From Leptotrichiaceae bacterium (GTDB lineage: Bacteria; Fusobacteriota; Fusobacteriia; Fusobacteriales; Leptotrichiaceae): a stretch of DNA of 35,414 nt. The notes beneath the pieces were generated by a model. The model was not told the origin of the DNA and searched no databases. It saw nothing but the letters and a program-made list of their open reading frames with translations. The stretch lies in the NCBI GenBank assembly GCA_018060185.1, contig JAGOWQ010000018.1, positions 1-35,414 of the forward strand, in the 5' to 3' direction. The position numbers and the translations under genes were made by a program. Positions 8,641-17,323 of the stretch are shown here, piece by piece (position 1 is the first letter of the stretch; each line of letters opens with the position of its first letter).

Positions 8641-8735
8641 CAAAAAAGACCTAGTAAACCAGGCCTTTCCCTCTCATACTCAAAACAGCGTGTATTTAAT
8701 TAAATACTAATTATCCCCAATTTTTAATTAGTATT
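8641..8735 (-). promoter_or_regulatory. Structured metF leader with internal terminator
   Basis: On the minus strand an 11-bp hairpin (arms 8725-8735 and 8703-8713) overlaps a 16-base palindrome (8692-8707), so the two cannot form together. Downstream, AGGCCTGG and CTAGGTCT (8666-8659 and 8654-8647) form an 8-bp stem with two G-U pairs, followed by six T on that strand: a complete intrinsic terminator about 45 bases before the metF ATG. This is the layout of a riboswitch or attenuator. I cannot match the aptamer part to S-box, THF, T-box, TPP or other classes I know. An independent small RNA ending at the terminator is the alternative. The rest of the gap, 8736-8940, is AT-rich; apart from the dyad at 8818-8830 I see nothing clear in it. 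Confidence 0.55.
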
Positions 8736-8817
8736 ATCTTTTATTTACATTAACATTTTACAATAAAAGTAAAGTTTTGTAAAATTCATTAATATAATAA
8801 TAATCATATATTAAAAT

Positions 8818-8830
8818 AATGACTGTCATT
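8818..8830. promoter_or_regulatory. 13-bp dyad between metF and suf, possible operator
   Basis: AATGAC-T-GTCATT is a perfect inverted repeat around one base. It lies between the divergent metF and suf genes, about 130 bases upstream of the suf -35 box. It does not match the Fur/PerR 7-1-7 consensus well. Confidence 0.35.
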
Positions 8831-8959
8831 TTTTATTATATTCTTACTTTTTGAAATAAGTATGAAGAATTAAGAATGGATAAAATATATAATCAAAAAT
8901 AATATTTTTACATTTAAAAACTTTATATAAAATTTTTTCAAAATAAAATATTTTTAAAT

Positions 8960-8999
8960 TTGATTTTATTACAATTTTTTGATAAAATATATACGTATA
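8960..8999 (+). promoter_or_regulatory. Promoter of the suf operon
   Basis: TTGATT (8960-8965) and TAAAAT (8983-8988) are 17 bases apart, with a TTGA extension before the -10. The predicted start falls inside a 10-base palindrome, TATACGTATA (8990-8999), a position where a repressor could bind. GGAGG precedes sufC. Confidence 0.7.
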
Positions 9000-9049
9000 G
9001 GCTTATTGTAAATTAAAAAATTAATATAAAATTTTGGAGGTAAATAAAA

Positions 9050-9796
9050 ATGAGTTTGTTAAATTTAAAGGGAGTTAAATCTGAAGTAGAAGGTAAGAAA
9101 ATATTAAAAGGTGTAGATTTAACTATAAATAAAGGGGAGGTTCATGTAATTATGGGGCCAAATGGAGCTGGTAAATCAACTCTTGCAAGCGTTTTAGTTG
9201 GTCATCCTAAACATGAATTATCAGAAGGAGAAATCATCCTTGATGGTGAAAATATAAATGATTTGGAAGTAGATGAAAGAGCACAAAAAGGAATTTTTCT
9301 ATCATTTCAATATCCTGAAGAAATTCCTGGATTAACAGTGGAAGATTTTTTAAGAACGGCTAAAGAAGCTGTTACTGGGGAAAAACAATATATAATGCAA
9401 TTTCATAATGATTTAGTTGAAAAAATGGAAAAATTACATATTAATCCTGAATATGCTGAAAGACATTTAAATGTAGGTTTTTCAGGAGGAGAAAAAAAGA
9501 AAAATGAAATATTGCAAATGGCAGTTTTAGAACCAAAATTAGCTATATTAGACGAAACAGATTCTGGGCTTGACATAGATGCGACTAAAATAGTTTTTGA
9601 GGGAGTAAAAAGATTAAAAAATAGTGAAACATCGATGTTAATTATAACTCACTATGATAAGGTATTAGAGTATTTACAACCTGATTTTGTTCATATACTA
9701 ATGGACGGTAAAATAGTTAAAACAGGTGGAATAGAGTTAGTAAAATTAATAGAAGAAAAAGGATATTCAAAAATGAAAAAGGAGTTAGGATTATAA
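9050..9796 (+). CDS. sufC: Fe-S cluster assembly ATPase SufC
   Basis: A 248-residue ABC-type ATPase of the SUF scaffold. Visible motifs are Walker A GPNGAGKST (36-44), Q-loop FQYPEEIPG, signature FSGGEKKKNE, Walker B LAILDETDSGLDID and the switch histidine in IITHYDK. The SufC-specific signature carrying KKKNE, and the short length without membrane parts, separate it from transporter ATPases. SufC binds SufB and SufD in the cytoplasm and drives the shape change of the SufBCD scaffold on which Fe-S clusters form. It is first in sufCBDSU, the order seen in Firmicutes. Anaerobes with many Fe-S enzymes often rely on this system alone; the radical SAM proteins in this window would be clients. Confidence 0.97.
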   Translation: MSLLNLKGVKSEVEGKKILKGVDLTINKGEVHVIMGPNGAGKSTLASVLVGHPKHELSEGEIILDGENINDLEVDERAQKGIFLSFQYPEEIPGLTVEDFLRTAKEAVTGEKQYIMQFHNDLVEKMEKLHINPEYAERHLNVGFSGGEKKKNEILQMAVLEPKLAILDETDSGLDIDATKIVFEGVKRLKNSETSMLIITHYDKVLEYLQPDFVHILMDGKIVKTGGIELVKLIEEKGYSKMKKELGL

Positions 9797-9820
9797 TCCA
9801 AAATAAAAAAGGTGGTAAAA

Positions 9821-11236
9821 ATGGAAGAAAATAGAAATAAAACATATGTTGCAGACATAGAAAGAGGTGTCTACGATATAAAAGATGAAATGCAACATAG
9901 ATTTACAACAGGAAAAGGACTAACAGAAGAAATAGTTAGAAAAATATCTGAAAAGAAAAATGAACCTGAATGGATGTTAGAATATAGATTAAAAGCATTA
10001 AAAGTATTTAATTCAAAACCTATGCCTACTTGGGGAGCTGATTTATCTGATTTAGATATAAATGACATAATACATTACTTAGAACCAGATTCAAAAATAA
10101 TGAGTGATAGTTGGGACGATGTACCTGACTACATAAAATCAACTTTCGATAGACTTGGAATACCTGAAGCTGAAAGGCAATCATTAGCAGGGGTGGGAGC
10201 TCAATATGATTCTGAGGTTGTGTATCATAGTGTGCACAAAGAATTGACAGATCAAGGAGTTATATATACAGATATAGAAACTGCTATGAAAGAGCATGAA
10301 GATGTAATAAAAGAGTATTTTGGAAAGATTATAACTTATAATGATCATAAATTTGCAGCACTACATGGAGCTGTTTGGTCGGGAGGATCTTTTGTTTATG
10401 TTCCAAAGGGTATAAAGGTGAGTATGCCACTACAATCATATTTTAGACTTAACGCAGCTGAGGCTGGACAGTTTGAACATACGTTGATAGTTGTTGAAGA
10501 AGGTGCAGATTTACATTTTATAGAAGGGTGTTCAGCTCCAAAATATAAGAAAAATGCATTGCATGCAGGAGCTGTAGAACTAGTAGTCAAAAAAGGAGCA
10601 AGACTAAGATACTCTACAATAGAAAATTGGTCAAGAAATATGTACAATTTAAATACAAAAAGAGCTATGGTTGAAGAAGACGGGGTTATGGAATGGGTAT
10701 CAGGGTCATTTGGCTCAAGGGTTTCGATGCTTTATCCAATGACAATATTAAAAGGAGAACGTGCAAGATGTGAATTTACAGGAGTTACATTTGCTTCTAC
10801 TGGACAATATTTAGATACAGGATGTAAAATAATCCACGCAGCACCTTACACTACTTCTACAGTTCACTCAAAATCAATTTCAAAAAATGGAGGAACTGCT
10901 TTTTATAGAGGTCTTTTAAAAGTTACACCAAATGCTCATGGATGTAAATCAACAGTTGAATGCGAATCGTTAATGCTTGATAATGAGTCAAGGTCAGATA
11001 CAATACCTATAATAGAAATAAGTAATGATAGTGTAGATATAGGGCATGAGGCAAAAATAGGAAGAATAAGTGATGAATCAATATTTTATTTAATGTCTAG
11101 GGGAATTAGTAAAGATGAAGCAAAAGCAATGATAGTAAGAGGATTTGTCGAGCCTATTTCAAAAGAGTTACCTCTTGAATACGCGGTTGAATTAAATAAA
11201 TTAATTGAATTAGAATTAGAAGGAACAATAGGATAA
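9821..11236 (+). CDS. sufB: Fe-S cluster assembly scaffold SufB
   Basis: The 471-residue protein has the usual SufB length. The start is ATG 9821, six bases after GGTGG; an upstream in-frame GTG lies inside that ribosome site and is rejected. Conserved blocks include VPKGIKVSMPLQSYFRLN, EEGADLHFIEGCSAP, the beta-helix core with GVTFASTGQYLDTGCKI, and the C-terminal HEAKIGRISDESIFYLMSRGI. The cysteine in STVECESLML corresponds to the position that accepts sulfur or ligates the cluster in SufB. It forms the SufBCD scaffold with its neighbours; the gene follows sufC by 24 bases and precedes sufD by 19, so they are co-transcribed. Confidence 0.97.
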   Translation: MEENRNKTYVADIERGVYDIKDEMQHRFTTGKGLTEEIVRKISEKKNEPEWMLEYRLKALKVFNSKPMPTWGADLSDLDINDIIHYLEPDSKIMSDSWDDVPDYIKSTFDRLGIPEAERQSLAGVGAQYDSEVVYHSVHKELTDQGVIYTDIETAMKEHEDVIKEYFGKIITYNDHKFAALHGAVWSGGSFVYVPKGIKVSMPLQSYFRLNAAEAGQFEHTLIVVEEGADLHFIEGCSAPKYKKNALHAGAVELVVKKGARLRYSTIENWSRNMYNLNTKRAMVEEDGVMEWVSGSFGSRVSMLYPMTILKGERARCEFTGVTFASTGQYLDTGCKIIHAAPYTTSTVHSKSISKNGGTAFYRGLLKVTPNAHGCKSTVECESLMLDNESRSDTIPIIEISNDSVDIGHEAKIGRISDESIFYLMSRGISKDEAKAMIVRGFVEPISKELPLEYAVELNKLIELELEGTIG

Positions 11237-11255
11237 AAAAATAAAGGAGATAAAG

Positions 11256-12383
11256 ATGTTAAACGAATCAAGTTTACAAAATATTGAAAATAGTGATTAT
11301 AGACTGAAAGTTTTCAAAGAATACGCATCTCTTGATAAACCTAATTGGAAAAGAGTAGGGTACAAATATGAAGAGCCTGCAGAGTATAAAAAATTTAATA
11401 ATGCCACAACAAAAAACGAAAATCAAAATGGGTTAGTTGTGAAAGAAATAAATGATTCTTTGGAAGAATTAGAAAGATTAAAAAATGATAATGAGTACGG
11501 ATTAGGTGAGTTTTTTAAATTACAAAATTTTGCTTTTTATAATGAAGGTAAGTATGTAAAAGTAAGTGAAAGAAAAGAAATAAAAAATCCAGTTTATATA
11601 TCATATACTACAAATAAAGAAAATAATTTTTTAGTAGATTACAATGTTATAGAAGTTGAGGATTTTGCTAAAGTAACAGTAATTATAACTTATAATTCAG
11701 AAGATGATATAGCAGCTTATCATAATGGAATAATAAGGGTAGCTGCTGGTAAAAATTCAGAAGTTAAAATAATAAAAATTCAAAATTTGAATACAAATAG
11801 CTCAAATTTTGAATCATCTAAAATAGAAACAAAAGGTCAAGGAAAAGTAAATTATTATAGTATAGAATTGGGAGCTAAAATTAACGGAATAAGCCATAAA
11901 ACTTATTTATTAGAAGATGCTGCTGAAGCATATATTTGGCCTGGATATTTAGCTGATGGTAGTAGAAAACTAGATTTGGAATATTCCCTTGTATTTAAAG
12001 GTAGAAAATCTATAGGAGAAATTCATGGAAGAGGGGCAGTAAAGGATACTGCTACAAAAGTATTTAGAGGTAATATGTACTTTAAAAGAGGAGCATCAAA
12101 ATCTGAAGGAAGAGAAGGAGAATTTGCTATATTACTAGATAAAGATGTAAAAGTACATGCTATACCAACTTTATTTTGTGATGAAGATGATGTAATTGGA
12201 GAACATTATGCTTCTATAGGAAAAGTAGATGAATCAAAATTATTTTACTTAATGAGTAGAGGTCTTTCTGAAGGAAGAGCAAAAAAATTAATAGTAGAGT
12301 CATCTTTTAAACCGATATTAGATAATATAGATGATGAATTAATAAGAGAGCATTTATTAGATGAATTAGAGAGAAGAATATAA
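11256..12383 (+). CDS. sufD: Fe-S cluster assembly protein SufD
   Basis: A 375-residue SufB paralogue lacking the long SufB N-terminal region. It shares the right-handed beta-helix core and the C-terminal block (EHYASIGKVDESKLFYLMSRGLSEGRAKKLI), with the histidine in EHY at the position of the SufD histidine used at the SufB-SufD interface. SufD is needed for iron entry and stability of the scaffold. AAAGGAG lies before the ATG. The first 90 residues are less conserved and rich in Asn and Lys. A hairpin separates it from sufS. Confidence 0.95.
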   Translation: MLNESSLQNIENSDYRLKVFKEYASLDKPNWKRVGYKYEEPAEYKKFNNATTKNENQNGLVVKEINDSLEELERLKNDNEYGLGEFFKLQNFAFYNEGKYVKVSERKEIKNPVYISYTTNKENNFLVDYNVIEVEDFAKVTVIITYNSEDDIAAYHNGIIRVAAGKNSEVKIIKIQNLNTNSSNFESSKIETKGQGKVNYYSIELGAKINGISHKTYLLEDAAEAYIWPGYLADGSRKLDLEYSLVFKGRKSIGEIHGRGAVKDTATKVFRGNMYFKRGASKSEGREGEFAILLDKDVKVHAIPTLFCDEDDVIGEHYASIGKVDESKLFYLMSRGLSEGRAKKLIVESSFKPILDNIDDELIREHLLDELERRI

Positions 12384-12393
12384 TTGAAAAAAT

Positions 12394-12432
12394 ACCCGCC
12401 AAATGTTATACTTATGTATACATAAAGCGGGT
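12394..12432 (+). promoter_or_regulatory. Hairpin between sufD and sufS
   Basis: ACCCGC (12394-12399) pairs with GCGGGT (12427-12432), and the interior folds again as ATGT(T)ATAC with GTATACAT around TTAT. There is no T-run, so it does not look like a full terminator. It could stabilise or process the mRNA between scaffold and sulfur-donor genes. Confidence 0.55.
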
Positions 12433-12486
12433 TAAATTATATTTATATAAATAATTTAAAATAAATAAAACTAGAAGGGAGTTATA

Positions 12487-13686
12487 ATGGATTATAGAAA
12501 AGAATTTCCTATATTTGATAATATTGTAAGTCATTATCTAGATACAGCAGCTACATCTCAAAAACCAAGAGTAGTTTTAGATAAATTAAAAGAATATTAT
12601 GAAAAGTACAATGGGAATCCTGGCAGAGGGTCTCACGCATTATCAATGGAATCAGCAGAGTTATTACAAGAATCAAGAGAGACAGTAAAGAAATTTTTAA
12701 ATGCAGAAAAATCAGAAGAAATTATTTTTACTAAAAATACTACCGAGTCTATTAATTTAGTGGCTTATTCTTATGGTATGGAGTTTATAAATGAAGGAGA
12801 TGAGATAATATTAGGTATTTCAAATCACCATGCAAATATAGTTCCATGGCAATTTATAGCTAAAAAGAAGAAGGCAAAAATAAAATATATTTATCTAGAT
12901 GAAAACGGACAATTTGATTTAAATGATTTTAAATATAAGATTTCAGAAAGAACAAAAATAGTAGCATTTTCAGCAGTAGTAAATGTTACAGGAGTAATTC
13001 AACCGTCAAAGCAAATAATAGAAATAGCACATAAAAAAGGAGCTTTAGTTTTAGTAGATGCAGCCCAGTCTATATTGCATTTTAAACATGATGTCCAAGA
13101 TTTAGATGCTGATTTTCTAGTGTTTTCAGGTCATAAGCTTTTTGCACCTATGGGAATAGGAGTACTTTATGGTAAAAAGAAAATTTTAGACAAAATGCCT
13201 CCATTTTTATACGGCGGAGATATGATAGAGTTTGTAACAGAACAAGAATCAACTTTTGCTCCTTTGCCCAATAAATTTGAAGGTGGAACTCAAAATGTTG
13301 AAGGAGCAGTAACGTTAAAAGCAGCTATAGAATTTGTTGAGAAAATAGGTTATGATACTATAAAAAAAATAGAAAATGACTTATCAATGAAAGCTCTTTT
13401 TGCTATGGGAAGATTAGGATTTATTGAAACATATTTTACAGAAAATGTAGAAAGAGTAGGAATTATAGCTTTTAATGTGAAAGGTGTGCATTCTCATGAT
13501 GTGGCATTTATATTAGACTCTTATAATGTTGCAGTTAGATCAGGACATCATTGTGCACAACCACTTATGACTTATTTAGAAGTTCCTTCTTGTTGTCGTG
13601 CAAGTTTTGGAATTTACAATAATGACGAAGATATAGAAAAATTAATAGAAGGATTGGAAAAAATTAAGGAGGTATTCAATCTATGA
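12487..13686 (+). CDS. sufS: Cysteine desulfurase SufS
   Basis: This 399-residue PLP enzyme of the group II (SufS/CsdA) type takes sulfur from cysteine and passes it on as a persulfide. It carries the N-terminal YLDTAATSQKP, the PLP lysine in FSGHKLFAPMG (K217), GGTQNVEGA, and the catalytic cysteine in RSGHHCAQPLM (C356) on the short active-site loop of group II enzymes. Group II enzymes work poorly alone and need SufU or SufE; the very next gene is sufU, overlapping by four bases (ATGA). GGGAG precedes the ATG. Confidence 0.97.
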   Translation: MDYRKEFPIFDNIVSHYLDTAATSQKPRVVLDKLKEYYEKYNGNPGRGSHALSMESAELLQESRETVKKFLNAEKSEEIIFTKNTTESINLVAYSYGMEFINEGDEIILGISNHHANIVPWQFIAKKKKAKIKYIYLDENGQFDLNDFKYKISERTKIVAFSAVVNVTGVIQPSKQIIEIAHKKGALVLVDAAQSILHFKHDVQDLDADFLVFSGHKLFAPMGIGVLYGKKKILDKMPPFLYGGDMIEFVTEQESTFAPLPNKFEGGTQNVEGAVTLKAAIEFVEKIGYDTIKKIENDLSMKALFAMGRLGFIETYFTENVERVGIIAFNVKGVHSHDVAFILDSYNVAVRSGHHCAQPLMTYLEVPSCCRASFGIYNNDEDIEKLIEGLEKIKEVFNL

Positions 13687-14114
13687 ATTTAGAAAAAATT
13701 TATCAACAAACAATATTAGAATATAGCAATAGAAAAGATTTAAAAAGAGAAATAGAAAATCCTACATACATAGAAAGAGGTCACAATCCAAATTGTGGAG
13801 ATGATTTGACATTAGAATTGAAATTAAATGGAGATAAAATAGCAGATGCTTCGTTTTTAGGAAATGGATGCGCTATATCTACGGCTTCTACTGCAATGCT
13901 TATAGATTTGATAAAAGGAAAAACAATTTCTGAAGCAGAAGAAAAAGTAAATTTGTTTTTTAAAATGATGAAAGAAAATGAGTTAACTTCAGAAGAAAGA
14001 AAAAAATTGGGGGATGTTGTCCTAATGGAATACGTATCAAAAATGCCTGCTAGAGTAAAATGTGCAACGCTTAGTTGGCATTCTTTAAAAGTTATGGTAG
14101 ATAAAATGAAATAG
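13683..14114 (+). CDS. sufU: Zn-dependent sulfur-transfer protein SufU
   Basis: A 143-residue IscU-like protein. The metal and sulfur ligands of SufU are present: C38-G-D40, C63 (in GNGCAIS) and C127 (in VKCATLSW), matching C41, D43, C66 and C128 of the Bacillus protein. The insertion between the second and third cysteines, typical of SufU against IscU, is also present. SufU accepts persulfide from SufS through zinc-ligand exchange and hands it to SufBCD. The start overlaps the sufS stop, and the ribosome site AAGGAGG lies inside sufS. It is the last gene of the operon; no strong terminator follows. Confidence 0.95.
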   Translation: MNLEKIYQQTILEYSNRKDLKREIENPTYIERGHNPNCGDDLTLELKLNGDKIADASFLGNGCAISTASTAMLIDLIKGKTISEAEEKVNLFFKMMKENELTSEERKKLGDVVLMEYVSKMPARVKCATLSWHSLKVMVDKMK

Positions 14115-14235
14115 TAATTAAAAAAACACAAAAAATGTATAAAATTTATAAGTATAATATTAAAATGCTATGAAAAATTGTGTTATTTAACTCTATTAAA
14201 GATGAAAGAAAAAATACTATATTAGGAGAAGTAAA

Positions 14236-15060
14236 ATGTTTTTAGACATCGTAAAAGTATTAATACTAAGCTTAGTTGAAGGGCTAACAGAATTTATTCC
14301 TGTAAGTAGTACAGGGCACATGATAATAATGGAACATTTTTTAAAATTATCAGAAAATACTAATTTTGTATCAGCATTTCAAATAATAATACAACTCGGG
14401 GCTATTTTATCTGTAGTTGTATATTTTTGGGATAGAATATATCCTTTTTCTAAAAGAATAAGTGAAAGTAAAAAAAAGGATATTATAGAAATGTGGATAA
14501 AAATAGTAGTAGCTGTTTTACCAGCAGTAATATTGGGGTTATTATTAGATGATATAATAGAAAAATATTTTTTCAATCCTATAACAGTTTCTATAATGCT
14601 TATAATTTACGGTATAATATTAATTTTAATAGAATCAAGAAAAATAAAAAGAGATAAAATAAAAAGTATATCTGAACTTTCCATTAGTACAGCATTTAGA
14701 ATAGGATTGTTTCAATGTCTTGCAATGATTCCTGGTACTTCTAGATCTGCAGCAACAATAATAGGAGGGGTTCTATTAGGATTAAATAGAGTACTCGCAA
14801 CAGAATTTTCCTTCTTTTTAGCTATCCCCACAATGATAGGGGCATCTTCGCTAAAAATAATAAAAATGGGAAATGTATTATCAAAATATGAATGGTTTTT
14901 AATAATTTTAGGATTTATATTATCATTTATAACAGCTTTTTTAGTTATTAAAGTATTTTTAGATTATATTAAAAAGAATGATTTTAAAATATTTGGATAT
15001 TATAGAATAGTTTTAGGAATAATTATTCTAACATTATTTTTTACGGGGGTTATGAAATAG
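14236..15060 (+). CDS. uppP: Undecaprenyl-diphosphatase UppP (BacA)
   Basis: The 274-residue integral membrane protein has about seven to eight hydrophobic segments. It carries the two UppP signatures: EGLTEFIPVSSTGHMI (16-31) with the catalytic glutamate and serine, and PGTSRSAATIIGGVLLGLNR with the key arginine. UppP recycles undecaprenyl pyrophosphate to the monophosphate carrier used for peptidoglycan, and it confers bacitracin tolerance when abundant. The ATG follows TAGGAGAAG. hemZ begins three bases after its stop, so the two are translated from one transcript although their functions are unrelated. Confidence 0.96.
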   Translation: MFLDIVKVLILSLVEGLTEFIPVSSTGHMIIMEHFLKLSENTNFVSAFQIIIQLGAILSVVVYFWDRIYPFSKRISESKKKDIIEMWIKIVVAVLPAVILGLLLDDIIEKYFFNPITVSIMLIIYGIILILIESRKIKRDKIKSISELSISTAFRIGLFQCLAMIPGTSRSAATIIGGVLLGLNRVLATEFSFFLAIPTMIGASSLKIIKMGNVLSKYEWFLIILGFILSFITAFLVIKVFLDYIKKNDFKIFGYYRIVLGIIILTLFFTGVMK

Positions 15061-15063
15061 AAA

Positions 15064-16515
15064 ATGATATTTTCAAATATTAATATAAATAAAAATAAAC
15101 TTGAGGAGTTTGTAAGAGTATTACTAAACGAAGAGTATGATATTTTATCTGAAAATTCAGATGAAGATATTATAATAGAAGTTGTAGAAAATTCTGAAAA
15201 TATAAAAGTTAAAACAAAATTAGTAGAAAGAACTACTAACCAAACTATAAGAGAAATAGAATTTAATTTTGAAAAAATAAATGAAAAGTATTTTGATCAA
15301 AGTGAAGTTATGGCAAAGACTTCACTTTTAAAACTTTTTAATAAAGAAAAAGATTATAAATGGGGAGCTTTGATAGGTGTAAGACCTACAAAAATTGTAA
15401 GAAGATTTCTAAATATGAATTTATCCTATGAAAAAATAGCAGAAATACTTGAAAATGTATATTTTGTATCCAAAGAAAAAATAAATCTACTTTTAGAAAT
15501 ATCGAAAAGGCAGAAAAAATACTTGGATAAAGAAACTATAGGTATATACATAAGTGTTGCTTTTTGTCCTACTAAATGCACTTATTGTTCTTTTCCTGCA
15601 TATTTAATAAATGGAAAATATAAAGAAAGGTATAATGAGTACATAACTTCTTTATTTAAAGAAGTAGAAGAAATAGGTAAATTCACAAAAGATCTTAATC
15701 TAAAAATAAATACTATTTATATTGGTGGAGGAACTCCTTCAATATTGTCAGAATACGAAATAGAAAATCTTCTCGAAACGATAGTAAAAAATTATAATTT
15801 AGATTTTTTAAAGGAATTTACTTTTGAAGCAGGAAGAATAGATACATTAAATAGAGAAAAACTTCAAATAATTAAAAATAAAGGAGTAAATAGAGTTAGT
15901 ATAAATCCTCAGACATTTAACGAAAAAACATTAAGAAAAGTAAATAGATACCATAATAAAGAGCAATTTGATGATGTCTACAATATTTCTAAAGAATTAG
16001 GATTGGAAATAAATATGGACTTGATTTTAGGACTTCCTGAGGAAACAACAGAAGATATACTGTATACAATGAATAAAATTTCAAATTATGATGTTGAGAA
16101 TTTAACTATTCATAATTTAGCCATAAAAAATTCTAGTAAGTTAAACAAAGAAAACTATAAACATGAAAATATACTTGATTACGAAAAAATATTTAAAAAA
16201 ATAGATAAGATTACAAAGGAAAAAAGGTTGTCGCCTTATTATATTTATAGGCAGAAAAATAGCTTCCAATGGGGCGAAAATTTAGGTTATTCATTAGAAA
16301 ATTTTGATTCTATTTATAATATAGAAATGATTGAAGAAAATAAAACAATAATAGGAATTGGGGCTGGGGCTGTAACAAAAATTATAAAAACTAGCTTAGA
16401 AAAATATGATATAAAAAGGCTTATAAATCCAAAAGATCCGTTAGTATGGATAGATAACCTTCAGGAAAAAATTGAAAATAAAAAGGAGGAATTGAGAAAA
16501 TTATATAAAAAATAA
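15064..16515 (+). CDS. hemZ: HemZ-type radical SAM coproporphyrinogen dehydrogenase
   Basis: The 483-residue protein has an extra N-terminal region of about 160 residues (including WGALIGVRPTKIVRRFL), then a radical SAM domain with CX3CX2C at C168, C172 and C175 (FCPTKCTYC). IYIGGGTPSIL, SINPQTFN and NMDLILGLPEE follow. This long N-terminal extension and the GVRPTK block are typical of HemZ and not of HemN or HemW. HemZ is thought to act in oxygen-independent heme synthesis, but no other heme gene is present here and its exact substrate is uncertain. It shares a transcript with uppP. It needs a 4Fe-4S cluster, which the nearby suf system could supply. Confidence 0.85.
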   Translation: MIFSNININKNKLEEFVRVLLNEEYDILSENSDEDIIIEVVENSENIKVKTKLVERTTNQTIREIEFNFEKINEKYFDQSEVMAKTSLLKLFNKEKDYKWGALIGVRPTKIVRRFLNMNLSYEKIAEILENVYFVSKEKINLLLEISKRQKKYLDKETIGIYISVAFCPTKCTYCSFPAYLINGKYKERYNEYITSLFKEVEEIGKFTKDLNLKINTIYIGGGTPSILSEYEIENLLETIVKNYNLDFLKEFTFEAGRIDTLNREKLQIIKNKGVNRVSINPQTFNEKTLRKVNRYHNKEQFDDVYNISKELGLEINMDLILGLPEETTEDILYTMNKISNYDVENLTIHNLAIKNSSKLNKENYKHENILDYEKIFKKIDKITKEKRLSPYYIYRQKNSFQWGENLGYSLENFDSIYNIEMIEENKTIIGIGAGAVTKIIKTSLEKYDIKRLINPKDPLVWIDNLQEKIENKKEELRKLYKK

Positions 16516-16545
16516 TTGTTTATAATTTAAAAGGGTGAGGTTAAA

Positions 16546-17133
16546 ATGAAAAAAATAAAATATACTGCTATTTTAATTATACTTTTAATTTTAGGTAATT
16601 TTTTTAGATTATTTATAGAAGAAAAAAATATTCCTAAAGTTGAAATTAATGAAGAAATTGTTTATCAAAAAGATGAGGCAAAAAAAGAAAATGATTTATC
16701 TAAAACAACAGAAAAATTTGATGCAAATAATGTAACTTTTGAAGAATTATTAAAGCTAGGATTTACAAAGTCAAAAGCCACTAAAATAATAGAATTTCAA
16801 GATGAAATGGGAATAATTCAAAATTTAGAAGAATTTGGAAATATTCCGAGATTTGGTAAAAGTGGATTAAGTCAGGCAAGAAAATATTTATTTGTAGATA
16901 GAGAGAAAATTAAAAATCCTACTATTAATTATAAAGGTAAAAATTTTAAAAAGTATAATATTAATACATTAGATGAAAAAAAGCTTCAAATATTAGGATT
17001 TACAAAAAAGGAAATAAAAGGTATAAACGAAGTTTTGAAAAATGATAAAATTTATTCTAACATTGATTTAGAAAAAATTATAGGAGGAAAAAGGTACAAA
17101 GAAATGGAAAAACGAATTAAATTTATTGATTGA
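16546..17133 (+). CDS. Membrane-anchored helix-hairpin-helix protein, ComEA-like
   Basis: A 195-residue protein with a single N-terminal membrane anchor (about 6-24), a charged linker, then two related modules. Module one (about 64-115) reads NVTFEELLKLGFTKSKATKII...NLEEFGNI; module two (about 143-190) reads NINTLDEKKLQILGFTKKEI, the pattern of a helix-hairpin-helix ComEA/T2SK-like fold. In ComEA such domains bind double-stranded DNA outside the membrane during uptake. The glycine-containing hairpins are less canonical here (LGFTKSKA instead of the usual IPGIGPKxA), so DNA binding is uncertain. GGTGAGG lies before the ATG. No other competence genes are present nearby. Confidence 0.6.
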   Translation: MKKIKYTAILIILLILGNFFRLFIEEKNIPKVEINEEIVYQKDEAKKENDLSKTTEKFDANNVTFEELLKLGFTKSKATKIIEFQDEMGIIQNLEEFGNIPRFGKSGLSQARKYLFVDREKIKNPTINYKGKNFKKYNINTLDEKKLQILGFTKKEIKGINEVLKNDKIYSNIDLEKIIGGKRYKEMEKRIKFID

Positions 17134-17154
17134 AAAAATAAAATAAAATTTTTG

Positions 17155-17183
17155 TTGACATATGGGCTAAAATCTATTAAAAT
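17155..17183 (+). promoter_or_regulatory. Promoter of tRNA-Leu
   Basis: A perfect TTGACA (17155-17160) and TAAAAT (17178-17183) have a 17-base spacer and lie 23 bases before the tRNA. Confidence 0.85.
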
Positions 17184-17206
17184 AGTTAGGTGAAGTGAAA
17201 ATATTA

Positions 17207-17293
17207 GCCCGAGTGGTGAAATTGGTAGACGCAACGGACTCAAAATCCGTCGATAGTGATATCGTGCCGGTTCGACTCCGGCCTCGGGCACCA
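17207..17293 (+). tRNA. tRNA-Leu (CAA)
   Basis: An 87-base class II tRNA with a long variable arm, acceptor GCCCGAG/CTCGGGC, anticodon CAA at 17241-17243 and encoded CCA. It is transcribed alone. Confidence 0.96.
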
Positions 17294-17323
17294 ATTTAAT
17301 TTCAAATAATTTAATAAATAAAA

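Noticed and set aside
8641-8735. Assignment of the metF leader to SAM or THF riboswitch
   Set aside because: None of the conserved cores of these classes can be found in the leader on the minus strand.
17052-17294. Minus-strand 80-residue frame with a GVEPARYHYRRILSPLRLP-type peptide
   Set aside because: It is the antisense of tRNA-Leu, a well-known spurious protein; no ribosome site.
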